Part shown: one piece after another, positions 20,930 to 30,565 of the stretch
How the letters are laid out: every line of letters begins with the position of its first letter
How positions within the stretch are numbered: the stretch's first letter is position 1
NCBI GenBank assembly: GCA_905221605.1
Contig: CAJNDS010000297.1
Coordinates: forward strand, 17,501-79,500
Length of the DNA: 62,000 nt
Direction: 5' to 3'
Origin: Symbiodinium natans
Taxonomy: Eukaryota; Sar; Dinophyceae; Suessiales; Symbiodiniaceae
Notes under the pieces: generated by a model
Told to the model about the DNA's origin: nothing
Database searches by the model: none
The model's input: only the letters and a program-made list of their open reading frames with translations
Translations under genes and position numbers: made by a program

Positions 20930-21185
20930 ACATACCCCTTGGGCATCATATTTCGTAAAGGAAATTAACGGGGTATGGTAACTTCCTCCTTATATTCTCA
21001 ATGTATAGGTTAATTAAGGGGTAGGGGTTTGGGATATGCTGAAAGTTCTTAGAGAAACGGGAACTGGAAGCCCTTTGGGCTTCGGTTCCCTTTCTCAGGG
21101 GCTTCGGTTCCCATATAGTAGGCCCTATTCCCTTTTCTAGGGTTTAGGGTTCCCTTATAAGGCCCTGTAAACCAAAAGGGGCACC
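20930..21185. mobile_element. Family J element followed by family F element
   Basis: Family J (20930-21045: CAACATACCCCTTGGGCAT ... TTAAGGGGTAGGGGTTTGGG, also at 29415-29530). It is followed by a diverged family F copy with an internal duplication of GGCTTCGGTTCCC. Confidence 0.55.
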
Positions 21186-21476
21186 AATGTGTCTAGAAGC
21201 TCTGAAAACCCTAACCCTGAACTTGAAGTGTTCAGCGCGGAGGTTCGAACCCATGAATAGGAGGCAGCTTTGGTTGCTGGTCACGAAGGGACGAACCTAG
21301 AGAACCGTAACTAACAGCCTTGCCCAAAAAGCAGAAGGCTTCAAACAAAAAACGCAAAGGCACCCTAAACCCCTAAACCAGACAGAGAGCGTGTGCAAAA
21401 CCCGAAGCCCTAAACCCTAAACCCTTCAAGTAGCCTTTTTGTGTTTCAGACTTCGCGCCGGGTTCAATCGCATGTT
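21186..21476. other. No clear gene
   Basis: CCCTAAA-like patches and short frames only. A possible exon after GTGTTTCAG at 21446-21476 is interrupted by the next element. Confidence 0.35.
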
Positions 21477-21700
21477 CCCAAAGAGCCCAATATCCCTTAA
21501 TTAAGGAATTTACCTTAAATCATATTAAGGATCCCTATATGACTTAACCTAGTAGTAGAGTAGGTAACCTTTAACAACCTTTGGGGTAGTACAATCCCCT
21601 TATAATCCACAGGTTAACCGCTTTATTTCCCCCAGGTAACTGGACAACTAAGCTTAAGGTATTTTATTGCTTAATTAAGGAGTATTGGCCTCTGTGAGGA
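21477..21700. mobile_element. Family A element split by a nested family B element
   Basis: The family A left half (21477 to about 21548) is followed by family B 21549-21650 (CTAGTAGTAGAGTAGGTAAC ... AACTGGACAACTA). A diverged family A right half resumes with TTGCTTAATTAAGG. Confidence 0.7.
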
Positions 21701-22006
21701 AGGGTCTTCGGTGTTTGGGTCACAAACAACCGCGCCTGGTCGCGCTGTACTGCAGACAACCCTTCGCCTTCATCAGGGTTTAGGGTTCAGGGTTTAGGGT
21801 AGAAACCGTAAACCCTAACCCTAGACCCCAAACCCTAAGCCCTAAGCCCTAAACCCGAAGCAAGTTACACCCTGAGCTCAGCCTGGGGCCTAAAAACCCT
21901 GATGAGGGCCCCGGGGGTGCTGAGAGGTTTGTGCACCATGGGGCTTGTTTGTTCTTGCCTTTTCGGGTTTGCTGGCCAGGGTTTCAGGGTTAGGGTTTAG
22001 AGTTTA

Positions 22007-22420
22007 GTGTTTGGGTTCTCGCCACATTCAAAACATTCGCCCAGTCGCGGTATGCTCCTAGGTGGTTGCTGGGCATGTGCGTGGGCCACGCTTCTGCGGC
22101 TAATCAGGCTACACACACGCCTCTGCCGGATACACCCAGCTGTGAACTGGGGGCTCGCCATCTTGCACGAATGTGAGAGAGGAAAACGTCCCACCCAGCC
22201 ATTTTTAGTTCAAAGAACACACAAGGGTTTTCTTTTAGGATACAGGTTTTGTGGCTCTAAGGGTAGTTCTAGGCCTCTCAAGAGCAATTGCTTGAACCCC
22301 CACAACACTTTCCAACCCCGAGAGAGCCCCCACGTGCTGGGAAGGTGCCGCTCACCGCACCCCTGGACTTCGGCCAGGCGGGGTTTGTTTTTTCTACTGT
22401 CCTTTGTCATGGTGGGGTAA
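22007..22420 (+). CDS. Hypothetical ORF, 137 codons
   Basis: Most plausible from the internal ATG near 22052 (MLLGGCWACAWATLLRLIRL). His, Arg and Cys-rich; no domain recognised. Overlapping minus frames exist. A short signal-anchor-like frame (MRAPGVLRGLCTMGLVCSCL) lies upstream at about 21902-21970. Confidence 0.2.
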   Translation: MFGFSPHSKHSPSRGMLLGGCWACAWATLLRLIRLHTRLCRIHPAVNWGLAILHECERGKRPTQPFLVQRTHKGFLLGYRFCGSKGSSRPLKSNCLNPHNTFQPRESPHVLGRCRSPHPWTSARRGLFFLLSFVMVG

Positions 22421-22588
22421 CATTTTACAACTTCTAAGGGTACTTAAACTCAATAAGGAATGGAATGTTAACTTTTCATACTCACCCAACCATGAAGTAG
22501 TGTTTGCTTAAGAACCACCTCAAATTTTAACAGATTCTTCCTTATATGGGCAGTATATATAGGGATTATATATATATATATATATTTG

Positions 22589-22619
<31 letters not shown>

Positions 22620-22690
22620 ATATATATTTGATATATATTTGATATATATTTGATATATATATATATATATATATATATATCGTGTGTTTT
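22416..22690. repeat. Family N and C fragments and (AT)n microsatellite
   Basis: GGTAACATTTTACAACTTCT (shared with 26706-26770), a family C end TTTGCTTAAGAACCACC, then TATATATTTGA-based (AT)n to 22680. Confidence 0.65.
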
Positions 22691-22957
22691 TTGGGAAGGG
22701 TCCTTAAGCTAGTAGTAGTTTAGGGTGTTGACAAGAGGTCCTACAGCCGCATTCTGTCGTCATTGGGTCTGAGGGCTGCGTCTTGAACACATGCTGCGAA
22801 TGAATGGAGCCACACATCCCGAAGCCTGTGTTTTGGTGGGGCATGTGTCCCTTGCTTGGGCCCTTAAACAGGGACCGCTTATATACCCTTATATACCCTA
22901 TGCAACCCAAGGGCCCATACATCAGAAACCTGTAAGGAGGGTAGGGGGACCCTAAGC

Positions 22958-23059
22958 GACTGCATGCAACTACGCTCAAACTCCAACCACAGACGCGAGG
23001 TCGCGAGCTGCTTGCTGGAACTCGACACCGGTGAAGCTGGAAGCATCCTGAGGCGGGGG
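22958..23059 (+). CDS. Exon-like island ending at GTAAGC
   Basis: Thirty-four in-frame codons (DCMQLRSNSNHRREVASCLL...) end at a GTAAGC donor, phase 0. A possible next exon follows GGCTCCTCAG at about 23089. A nearby frame SYSRILSSLGLRAAS precedes it at about 22741-22790. Function unknown. Confidence 0.35.
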
Positions 23060-23216
23060 GTAAGCTAGGGTTTGCTGGCTCCTCAGCCCCCCCCATCCAC
23101 ATCCGCGGTTGGAAGGAGTAGCTGCTCGGTCATCGCAAGCGTACGAGCCGCAGGGCCGCTAAGTCTTCCAGGGGGGGGGTTCCGAGTGTGGGGTAGGAGT
23201 TGAGGGCTTTGGGGTC

Positions 23217-23753
23217 TCAAAAGCAGATTGCGAAAGCGCCAGCACTTAACCTCGCTTCCGGGTAGTTGTGGAGCAGGCGCCTGGAAGAGAACGCCCGGGA
23301 GGCGCCTGTCGGGTTTTTAGGTAGGGCTCGGGGGTGCAAATCACAGGTCAAGGATTTGGGCCTTGGTCTGAGGATTGAGGGTTTGTTCAGTCCTTTGGGC
23401 GGATCCAATTTGTTGCGGTGAGAAAAGGCTTGCCGGAGTTTTTTGCAGTCTTCACGGCTTGCAAGATGCGAAGCTTCCCCGACGGGACAAGTTCCACCTG
23501 AAATTAAGGGGGGGGTGCTCCCTGAAATGTTGGAGATGGGGAAAATCCGCAAATGGCCTGGCCTCTGAAAGACGCGGAGGGGCACCAGGGAAGGCTACCT
23601 CTTCAAAGACCCAAGCATTCTCGGAGCCCAAGCCACAGGGCATGTTGGGGCAGCGTCGGCTGCATAGCGAAGGCGGGGGGGTCACAAGCACTTGAAGACT
23701 TTAAAGGGCTGTCCCTGGAAAGGCTGGCTCCAAGAGAAATGGGTTTAGTTTAG
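23217..23753 (+). CDS. Ambiguous coding region (two strands open)
   Basis: Plus frames 23375-23695 and 23553-23753 (ending GLSLERLAPREMGLV) and a 122-codon minus frame 23217-23585 overlap. All have protein-like composition; strand and frame cannot be chosen by eye. Low in telomere repeats. Confidence 0.25.
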
Positions 23754-23782
23754 GGTTTAGGGTTGAGGGTTTAGGGTTTAGG

Positions 23783-25273
23783 ATGACCTGCCGTGTCCCT
23801 TTTGTGCTCCTGGCGGGGCTGTGTAGCCTTGTGCTGGTGCTCTTGGTCACATGGCTCATGATCTTTGAGTATCTTGGTAGCCCAGTGGTGCCTTTTACCC
23901 TTTTATTTGTTATTGGTTCTCTTACAAAGTAACAGACCCAAGAAAGGGTGCCCTTATTATAAGATGATGGTTACTGGGCTACCAAGGTATGGCCGAGAGT
24001 GCTGCGGCTGGAAGACCTTTGGATTGCACGCCGTTTGCATGACCCTGGCATTTGGCATGCTTCTGGGACAAGGGAGTAGGCCCTTCTTTCCTTTTTTGGG
24101 GGGGGTTGGGGGGTATAGGGTTCTTGTTTTAGGGGTGGCTGGTCTGGGGGGGGCGGTTCCCGTTTATAATCCCCTTAAAGAAACAAAAATTGGGGCACCC
24201 TCTTTATTCCTAGGTCACTCCCGGGTCTACCCTAAACCCTAAACCCTTAACCCTAAACCCTAGGTTTTCTCCTCTCAGCTCCCTCACCTTCCTGCTGGAA
24301 ACCTTCAGCCGGCCGACGCGCAAGCGCCTGCACGCCGCTGGCCACGGCTGCGCGGTAGCTTGGCCCTTGGGAACATGTTATAGTTTCCCTTATTGGGTTG
24401 AAGAGGTTTTCCCTTGTTGTGTTCAAGAGGAGAATATTTAGGACTCCCTAAACCCTAAACCCTAAGGAATGTTTAGGGATCTTTGTCAGAGTGTCTGAAG
24501 GGCCATCCTAGGTAGTGCTGGCCCTCATTGGCTTGGCCACCGAGTGGATCTTGCATTCAGGAGAAGGCCGCTGGGTCGGCCCTCGGGGTAATTTTATGTG
24601 TCTACTTCCCCTTATTTTGGGTTTAGGGTTGAGGGTTTAGGGTTTAGGGTTTAGGGCTAATTTAAGAATGGGTTTTTAACGGCTTTAGTGGCCATCCTAG
24701 GAGAGAGTCACCTCAACAGCGCCCACAGCTGGATTGGCCTGCTGACGGTGACCTTCTACTGCGCGCAGTGGGGCGCCGGAGGCGCCACCTTCCTACTCAA
24801 CGCGCCAGCGAAGCTCAGGCAGAGGTCCCAAAAGCCTAAACCCTAAACCCTAAACCCCAAACCCCAAACCCCAAACCCTAAACCCTAAACCCTAAACCTA
24901 ACCCCCAAGCCCGAACCCCTAAACGAAGCTCAGGCAGAGGTTCCTGCCCACGCACGTCTTCAGCGGCCTCTGCTTGGTCAGCTGCGGCCTGCTGCCTGGC
25001 TTGCGCTTTATGGATCTTACACGACAGGTTTAGGGTTTAGGGTTTAGGGTTTAGGGTTTAGGGTTTAGGGTTTAGGGTTTAGGGTTTAGGGTTTAGGGTT
25101 ACTGGGACCCGGAGTGGACCCTTATTGCCTTTTCAGGGGGGTTCAGGGTCCCTCATAATCCCATTTAAAACAAAAAGGGTACCCTCTTTATGCCTAGGTT
25201 GCACTTGGGTCTAGATCTTACAGGACAGGAGCAGGAGAAGAGCAGCCTGGTTGCTTTTTTCTCCATACCCTGA
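23783..25273 (+). CDS. Cytochrome b561-type transmembrane electron carrier (seven exons)
   Basis: Exons: 23783-23868, 23987 to about 24075, about 24264 or 24279-24354, 24512-24587, 24701-24824, 24940-25027, 25229-25249 (or to TGA 25273). Protein in order: TM1 (VPFVLLAGLCSLVLVLLVTW); TM2 with FGLHAVCMTLAFGMLLG; loop and TM3 start RPTRKRLHAAGHGCA; VVLALIGLATEWIL; loop ESHLNSAHSWIGLLTVTFYC with TM4; FLPTHVFSGLCLVSCGLLPG with TM5. Histidines expected to ligate two b haems appear in LHAVCM, LHAAGH, AHSW and THVF. Cytochromes b561 pass electrons across membranes, classically from ascorbate to Fe(III) or monodehydroascorbate; substrate and membrane cannot be told here. Junctions 1-2, 3-4, 4-5, 5-6 and 6-7 keep frame with GT-AG; 2-3 is unresolved (possible GA donor). 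A sixth TM helix is not seen, so the 3' end may be incomplete. Confidence 0.75.
23871..23986. mobile_element. Family G element = intron 1 of the b561 gene
   Basis: CTTGGTAGCCCAGTGG ... TTACTGGGCTACCAAG, flanked by GTAT on both sides. The left GTAT supplies the GT donor and the element's terminal AAG the AG acceptor, so removal restores GAG TAT GGC. Confidence 0.8.
24072..24229. mobile_element. Family F element in b561 intron 2
   Basis: GGGAGTAGGCCCTTCTTTCC ... AGGTCACTCCCGGGTCTA. Followed directly by CCCTAAA units before exon 3. Confidence 0.7.
24355..24511. mobile_element. Family E element = intron 3 of the b561 gene
   Basis: Flanked by GTAG (24355-24358 and 24512-24515). The right end GGCCATCCTAG supplies the AG acceptor, the left GTAG the donor. 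The interior contains short CCCTAAA and TTTAGGG stretches. Confidence 0.75.
24588..24700. mobile_element. Family E element with telomere repeats = intron 4 of the b561 gene
   Basis: Begins GTAATTTTATGTGTC and ends GTGGCCATCCTAG. The centre is (TTTAGGG)n. Phase-1 GT-AG intron, in frame. Confidence 0.7.
24825..24939. repeat. Telomere-repeat intron 5 of b561 with 18-bp exon duplication
   Basis: CGAAGCTCAGGCAGAGGT occurs at 24809-24826 (exon end) and 24924-24941 (intron end/exon start). Between them are CCCTAAA and CCCCAAA units and no recognised transposable element. Confidence 0.85.
25028..25228. repeat. Intron 6 of b561: telomere array plus family F, 16-bp exon duplication
   Basis: GATCTTACACGACAGG (25013-25028) and GATCTTACAGGACAGG (25214-25229) flank the intron. 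It begins GTTTAGGG, carries about ten TTTAGGG units, then a family F element ending GGGTCTAG. Confidence 0.8.
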
Positions 25274-26560
25274 CTATGGAAGCTTCGTCTTTAACTTAGC
25301 CAATGGATGAACGTTAAGCTTGGAAGGAAGGAAGGAAGGAAGGAAGGAAGGAAGGAATCGACCAGTGGCATACGGCCACGGCCTCCCGCACTCTTCCCCG
25401 CTGAGCATCTCAGGGGGTCTCCGCAAGCGTCATCGACCCCCTCCGCCAGAGGTTCCAGAGGGGGTACTATGGGTACTAGAAAAAGGAAACAAGGAAAAAC
25501 AAACCGGAATTGGTCCAAGTGGGGGGTTTGGGGAGGGGTCTGGGCAGGAAGAAGGGTTGGGCGATGAGGCGGAAGCCTGTGATACGTGGACACTCTCAAC
25601 GGACTGGAGCCAGGCTGCGAGGGAGGAGGATGTGTTACGGAGTGGCAGCCGAACGCGTTGGTCGGCGGCAGAGCATGCTGTGACCAATCCGACCAACTAT
25701 CGCCGATAAAACGAGAGGAGAGGCGACTGAGGGCAGGAACCAGCGCATCCAGCGACTGGCGAAGATGCACCGGGAGCACAGTGCGGGGTCAAGGGAAGGC
25801 TGGTCGATTTTCTCAGCAACCACAAAAGGCGCCAAGAAGTGTTGGCCGGCGGTGCGCGTGAGGGCATGTTGGCGACTGCGCTGCTTCCGGCAAGTCGGTG
25901 GAGAGATTGCCCCAGCCTGGAAGGGGAACGAGCCAACGCCAGGCTGGGAGCACTGGCCAACGTGACGCAGCTACTTGAGCCTGTTTGCCTTGCACCTGCA
26001 GCGGCCAAAGGCGCAGGAAATATCGGACACAGGTGCAGGGAACCCTGATGTTCGAAGGCACTGGGCGAGAGGGTGGTCTTGACACAACCTTGGACTGCAG
26101 AGAGCCACGCAAAAGACTCCCGCTGGCACACTAACCTCGGTAAAGGCATAGAGCGGGCAAGCCTCACTACAAAAAACGCAGAAGTGGCCCAGAAAGGGGG
26201 TTTGGAGGCGAGAAGGCTAGTCTGCGCCAGAAGAGGGCAGCAGGAGGGGCAGAGAAAGGGGAGGGGGGAGGACTGAGGCCTGCCAGCAAAGCGAGCTTAA
26301 AGGCTCAGTCCAAAGGCAGGGCCGAATGCCCAGAAAGTCCGAGGTGAACAGCAGCACTCACTTGAGCCAGCCAAGGCGGCGAACAAGCCTGGAGGCTACA
26401 CAACCAGAAACGTTAAGCTTGTTGGACTTCCTTATCCTGCAGGAATAACTCAAGTTTTTAGCCTTTTTAATGATGGGTTATTGGATAAGTAAGCATTTTG
26501 TCCTCAATCCTTCTGCCCTCAACCCTAGGCGTACACCTAAGACCCAACCTGAACCCCCCA
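25274..26560. other. Repeat-poor GC-rich region, gene structure not resolved
   Basis: A (GGAA)n run at 25321-25356, then about 900 bp without telomere repeats or known elements. All frames are partly open, including a 162- and a 156-codon minus ORF and a 129-codon plus ORF, so no frame is favoured. Plus frame GEQQHSLEPAKAANKPGGYT at about 26343-26402 precedes a family M copy (26404-26490). Confidence 0.35.
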
Positions 26561-26561
26561 G

Positions 26562-26770
26562 TTTGAAGGGAAGTTACATGGTGCCTTTTTAAGGGGGCAT
26601 AACGCAGGTTCCCCAATTAAAGGACCATGTGAACTACCCCAAAACACCCCACGGCCCTACATGCTAAGACCCTCAACCCTAAACCCCTGAAACTCAAATC
26701 TTTGTCACAGAGTAACATTTTACATGATTAAGGGCACTCAAACCCCACAAGGACAGGAGTTTGTCTTTTT
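26562..26770. mobile_element. Family I and family N elements
   Basis: Family I (26562-26640, ending GGACCATGTGAACTACCC). Family N (26706-26770) starts AGTAACATTTTACATGATTA, as at 22416. Confidence 0.5.
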
Positions 26771-26797
26771 AGTATTAGCCAACCCCTAAACCTCAAA

Positions 26798-27237
26798 ACG
26801 CCTCTCAAGGCTGTCCATCATCACCGGCCTGATGTCGCACCTGCGGCGCAAGGCCCATGCTGGTGAGCTGCGCTTTGACATCTGGAACTGGGCTTCCATG
26901 GCAGCCGTGGCGGTAGCTCGTTCCGCAACGGCTTGGTGCGTTCTTTTTTTGTGTGTGTTTTTTTTTTTTTTTTTTTTACTTTGTGTTCTTGCCATTTCGT
27001 ATCAGATACTCTTTGATGTCGTAGCGTTTTTGCTGACGATATCGGTGTGTAGAATTGTTCAAGCTCAAGAGTAGAAGTTCGATTCTGGGTGTCATTTTGG
27101 GCCTGAGGGTCTTTCCTAAGGTGATGGTCACCACCTATGGCGCCTTGTACACACCCTACCGAGCAGCCCCTCCCGAGAAGAAGCTGGAGACATCCTCAGA
27201 CTCCGCCACGGAGTCGGAAGAAGCTCAGCACTTCTGA
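26798..27237 (+). CDS. Three-exon 3' end of a probable membrane protein
   Basis: Exon 26798-26930 (LSRLSIITGLMSHLRRKAHA, then FDIWNWASMAAVAVARSAT) ends phase 0 at a possible GC donor. Exon 27006-27044 after CGTATCAG reads ILFDVVAFLLTIS, a hydrophobic helix, to TCG|GTGTGT. A 76-nt intron ends TTTCCTAAG. Exon 27121-27237 reads VMVTTYGALYTPYRAAPPEK... with an acidic tail (SDSATESEEAQHF) to TGA. All joins keep frame. A poly-T tract of about 20 lies in the first intron. Family not recognised. Confidence 0.5.
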
Positions 27238-27249
27238 CCCACTATTTGA

Positions 27250-27336
27250 GTACTATTTGCTGAAGAGCCCCCTTATAAGGAAAATATAGGGATCAGGGAT
27301 CAGTACTTTTTGGTGGGGTTCTTCAGCAAATAGTAG
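27250..27336. mobile_element. Family C element, short copy
   Basis: TACTATTTGCTGAAGAGCCC ... GGGGTTCTTCAGCAAATAGTA, near-perfect inverted ends of about 20 bp. Confidence 0.75.
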
Positions 27337-28097
27337 TGATCTCGGGTCTTCCAAATGAGTTTCAGTGAGGGCGAATATACGGGCACATGTTTAGTGATGT
27401 TATCTTGCTACCTTCTCATACCCATACTACACCCGGAACCCCCAAAAAACAAAAATCAAATGTCGCTAACCCTAAACCCTAAACCCTGAACCCTGGGTTA
27501 TAGATCTCTTCCTAAACCGCTAAGCTATAAGCTCTTGCCCATGCGACCCAAACTGACTTAGTAGTACCCTTAAACCCTAAACCCAAAACCCTAAACCCCA
27601 AACCCTAAACCCTAAACCCTAAACCCTAAACTCAGTGGTCAGCGGAAGCCCTGAAGTGGCCCGACGTGTAAAGCCCGGGGCTTCTCCGGCGGCCGGTCGC
27701 GCCAGAAATGTGTGTCGGAGCCCTGCAGGAACCCTTAAACCCCTGAGGGTTTAGGGTTTAGGGTTTAGGGTTTAGGGTTTAGGGTTTAGGGTTTAGGGTT
27801 TAGGGTTTAGGGTTGAAGCCCTAGGGATTAACCCTTTCAGGAAGATAAGGGGGGCCCTCTTGGAAGGCCCCCGGTGCAAGGGGGGCCAAAGGCACGACCT
27901 GTCTCGGCGCAATCTATGCAAAATCGACGTCTTGCCCAGGGTCGCGTTCTATAGGGCTTTAGGGGTAAATTTTAGGGCTTTAGGTTTAGGGTTTAGGATT
28001 TAGGGTTTACTTTAGGACTGTAGAACGTGAAAGGACTTTCGGGCACTAGGGCTTTACGGCAAAGGTTTGTTTGGTTTGTTTTTGGCTCTTTCACCGT
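27337..28097. repeat. Telomere arrays with isolated exon-like frames
   Basis: CCCTAAA at 27470-27495 and 27571-27630; (TTTAGGG)9 at 27747-27814. Plus frames at about 27640-27735 (GSPEVARRVKPGASPAAG) and 27890-27955 (ARPVSAQSMQNRRLAQGRVL) are possible exons. Confidence 0.45.
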
Positions 28098-28203
28098 AGC
28101 GCTCAGGGTGTTTAGGGGCTCTGTCACCAAGACACAAGCTCTAGCTGAAGGCTTCCGGAGACGTCCCAACCACGTACTGAAGCCTAGGCGCCCTGATCCC
28201 TGA
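28098..28203 (+). CDS. Exon-like island after CTCTTTCACCGTAG
   Basis: Thirty-odd codons (LRVFRGSVTKTQALAEGF...) after a pyrimidine-rich acceptor, basic C-terminal part, TGA at the end. Function unknown. Confidence 0.3.
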
Positions 28204-28589
28204 AACTGGCTACCCCGAAACCCCGGAACCTTAAATCCCTACAACCTAAATCCCAAACAGCACACGCAATCACGACTGGTCCCTGCGGAGTGATCCCAGA
28301 AGGGGGTCTGCTAGGCGGGTGGCGAAAAAACATCCCAAGTTGGGGGGCTTCTTAAGCAGATAGGAGTAAACCCTTTCCAGGGGGCCCGGAGCTGCACAGA
28401 CCTCTGGTAGTGGGACTCAATCAGTAAGTTGGGCACGGTGTTAGTTAGGGATTTAGGGTTTAGGGATTTAAGGTTTAGGGTTCAGGGTTTAGGGTTTAGG
28501 TGTCAAGTCCCCGCGCTAAGTGGGTCCACCGAAGCCCCGCCTCCGAACCCAGAAACCTTAGCCCTCAACCCAACCCCAAACCCGCTCCA

Positions 28590-28795
28590 ACTTAAATCCC
28601 CGCAAGTTGCAGAAAGCCCCGAACTCCGAAAGACCCAAAGAGCCCAATACTGCTTAATTAAGGAATATTCCTTAAATCATATAGGGATCCTTAATATGAT
28701 TCAAGGTATATTCCTTAATTAAGCAATATTGGGCTCTTTGGGGAGGTCCGCGACCCCAACAGCTACGTGGTCAAAGCAGCCCATGCCTTTCCTTC
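28590..28795 (+). CDS. Exon-like islands on both sides of a family A element
   Basis: Left island reads PQVAESPELRKT up to the element. Right island reads EVRDPNSYVVKAAHAFPSC, sharing the VRDPxxY motif with 12283-12378. The element is probably an intron, but no GT-AG pair fits its exact ends; an acceptor inside it (TTAATTAAG) would keep frame. Confidence 0.35.
28634..28742. mobile_element. Family A element, 109 bp
   Basis: CCCAAAGAGCCCAATACTGC ... GCAATATTGGGCTCTTTGGG, flanked by GA on both sides. Confidence 0.85.
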
Positions 28796-28851
28796 TTGCG
28801 GGAAGGGCGGGGGCGGAGGGGTTGGGGTTTAGGGTTGGGGGGGTTTGTCTA

Positions 28852-29000
28852 AGGGTAGTTTCAGGGCCCTTAATATGGTGCCTTGCCTCCTTTAAAAGGG
28901 TTCTGAGGTATAGGGTCCCTTGGGTTTCAGAGGGTATATGCGGTTTTTTTCGCGGTCCCGATTTCAGGGCCCATGCCAAGGGACCATGTAGCTACCCCAT
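28852..29000. mobile_element. Family I element
   Basis: AAGGGTAGTTTCAGGGCCCT ... GGACCATGTAGCTACCCC, longest copy of the family. Confidence 0.55.
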
Positions 29001-29900
29001 TAGAGTCTTACTTCGGAGGTGCCAGGTCCTGGGTTCTTGTGATCATGATGTAAGCTGCCTGAAAACCCCGCTCTGCAGCAGAATTCGGGGTTTAGGGTTT
29101 AGGGTTTAGGGTTTAGGGTTTAGGGTTTAGGGTTTAGGGTTCCTCAAGTATCCTACACCTGAGACCCACCCTCCCACCGCGAAACTCGGGACCGCCCCTG
29201 AATCCTGCGGCGGCTCAGTCAGCCAGGTGGGGCGGCAAACAGACAACCTTGGAACCTTAAAGCACCTTGAAAACACCACAAGGCACCTTAAACCCCTTTA
29301 GCACGAAAAACCGCCTGAAGACCTTAGAGCACCTTAAAGCACCTCACAACACCACCCAAAACACCAGGAAGCGCTTCAGAGACAGGAGCTCCCCAAGCCA
29401 AGGAGTCCAAGAACTCAACATACCCCTTGAGCATCCCCCTTAAAAGAGTTAAGGGGTACGGGAATATCCTCCCTTAGACTCCCTTATTAAGTTTCCTCTT
29501 TATAGGTTAAGGGGTCTGGGTTTGGGGTGTGGTGGATCATTCTTCGAAGGAGCCTGGGCTCCTTCTAGCCCAGCCATTTTCCTTCGGCGCTCTGACTTTT
29601 TGTAACCCTTTTGTTCAACCGTTTGGGGTTTCGGGGTTTGGGGTTGAGGGTTAAGGGCTCACGTAACCTTTTTTTAAACCGTTTAGGCTTTCGGGTTTGG
29701 GGTTGAGGGTTAGGGTTCAGGTTGTGGGTTCCAGGGCTTAGGACCCCGAGGTCAGTCGGCCCTTTGCCCTCCGGCCTCAAACCCCCTAAACTTTTATTCC
29801 CTCAAACCCCTAAACCCTCAACCCCAAACCCTAAACCCTAAAAACCACTAACACCCCAAACCCCTCAAACCCTAAACCCTCAAAGCCTGCAGCCTAAGCC
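29001..29900. other. Telomere arrays, CACCTTAAAGC-rich stretch, family J
   Basis: (TTTAGGG)8 at 29088-29140. A 29255-29370 stretch repeats CACCTTAAA/CACCTTGAA. Family J at 29415-29530. Short frames before GTGGGG at 29210 and after the element are unproven. Confidence 0.45.
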
Positions 29901-30003
29901 CCAACCGCCTGGTGCCGTGTGGTGCTCCCTCCGAGGCAGAGCGCATGCTCGGAGGCCGCGACGGCGGCGGAAGGGGCGGCAAAGGCCAAGGAGAGGGCTT
30001 TAA
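29900..30003 (+). CDS. Exon-like island, Gly/Lys-rich
   Basis: Frame reads NRLVPCGAPSEAERMLGGRD then GGKGQGEGF, immediately before a family K element (30004-30090). A second frame is also open. Confidence 0.25.
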
Positions 30004-30090
30004 CTCTCTTAGCCTTTTTGGGTTTATTGGGCTTCTTAAGAAGGCAGCCAAAAATTAAATCTATAGCTACCCTGCTAAGTGCAGCTAAGT
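30004..30090. mobile_element. Family K element
   Basis: Second copy of the 13115-13197 element. Confidence 0.6.
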
Positions 30091-30194
30091 TCAGGTTTAA
30101 GGGCTGCTTCCTTAGAAGTTCCCAATTCTCAAGCACCCCCCCTCCCCCTCACCAGCCCCCCAACCTAAACCCTAAACTCGCCCCCCCCCCCCTC

Positions 30195-30565
30195 CAGAAA
30201 AGAAGGAAGAAGGGGCAAGCCTCGGGGAGGTGGCCAAGAAGAAGCCAACCCAATTCAGTCTGAAGCATCATTTGGGGGGTTTCCGAAAGGGGGGGGGGGG
30301 GGGGGGGGTAGGTTATATAAGGGGATCCTACCACATTGACCCCTTCTCAGTCCTCAATGGCTTTCTTACATTTCCGTGGATCGCCCTTCGGGAACCCTTA
30401 GAACCTCGAAGTTCTCTCGCCCTTTTGGGTTTAGGGTTTAGGGCTTAGGGCTTAGGGTACAAGCCTGGTCTCAGACACCTGGAAGTTCCACTCAGCCAAG
30501 CTGTCCTCAATTGAGGCTCTGGAAGCCCTGACCTTTCTTGCTGGTGCTTTGACACTTTGGCTACA
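30195..30565 (+). CDS. Exon-like islands split by poly-G and a family D end
   Basis: Island 30195-30273 after CCCTCCAG reads KKEEGASLGEVAKKKPTQFS. Island from about 30345 after TTCTCAG reads VLNGFLTFPWIALREPLEP. Island from about 30461 reads TSLVSDTWKFHSAKLSSIEA followed by a hydrophobic segment. Joins not established. Confidence 0.3.

Noticed and set aside
25291-26290. Retrotransposon or LINE coding region
   Set aside because: All frames are partly open, but I could recognise no reverse transcriptase, endonuclease or gag motif.
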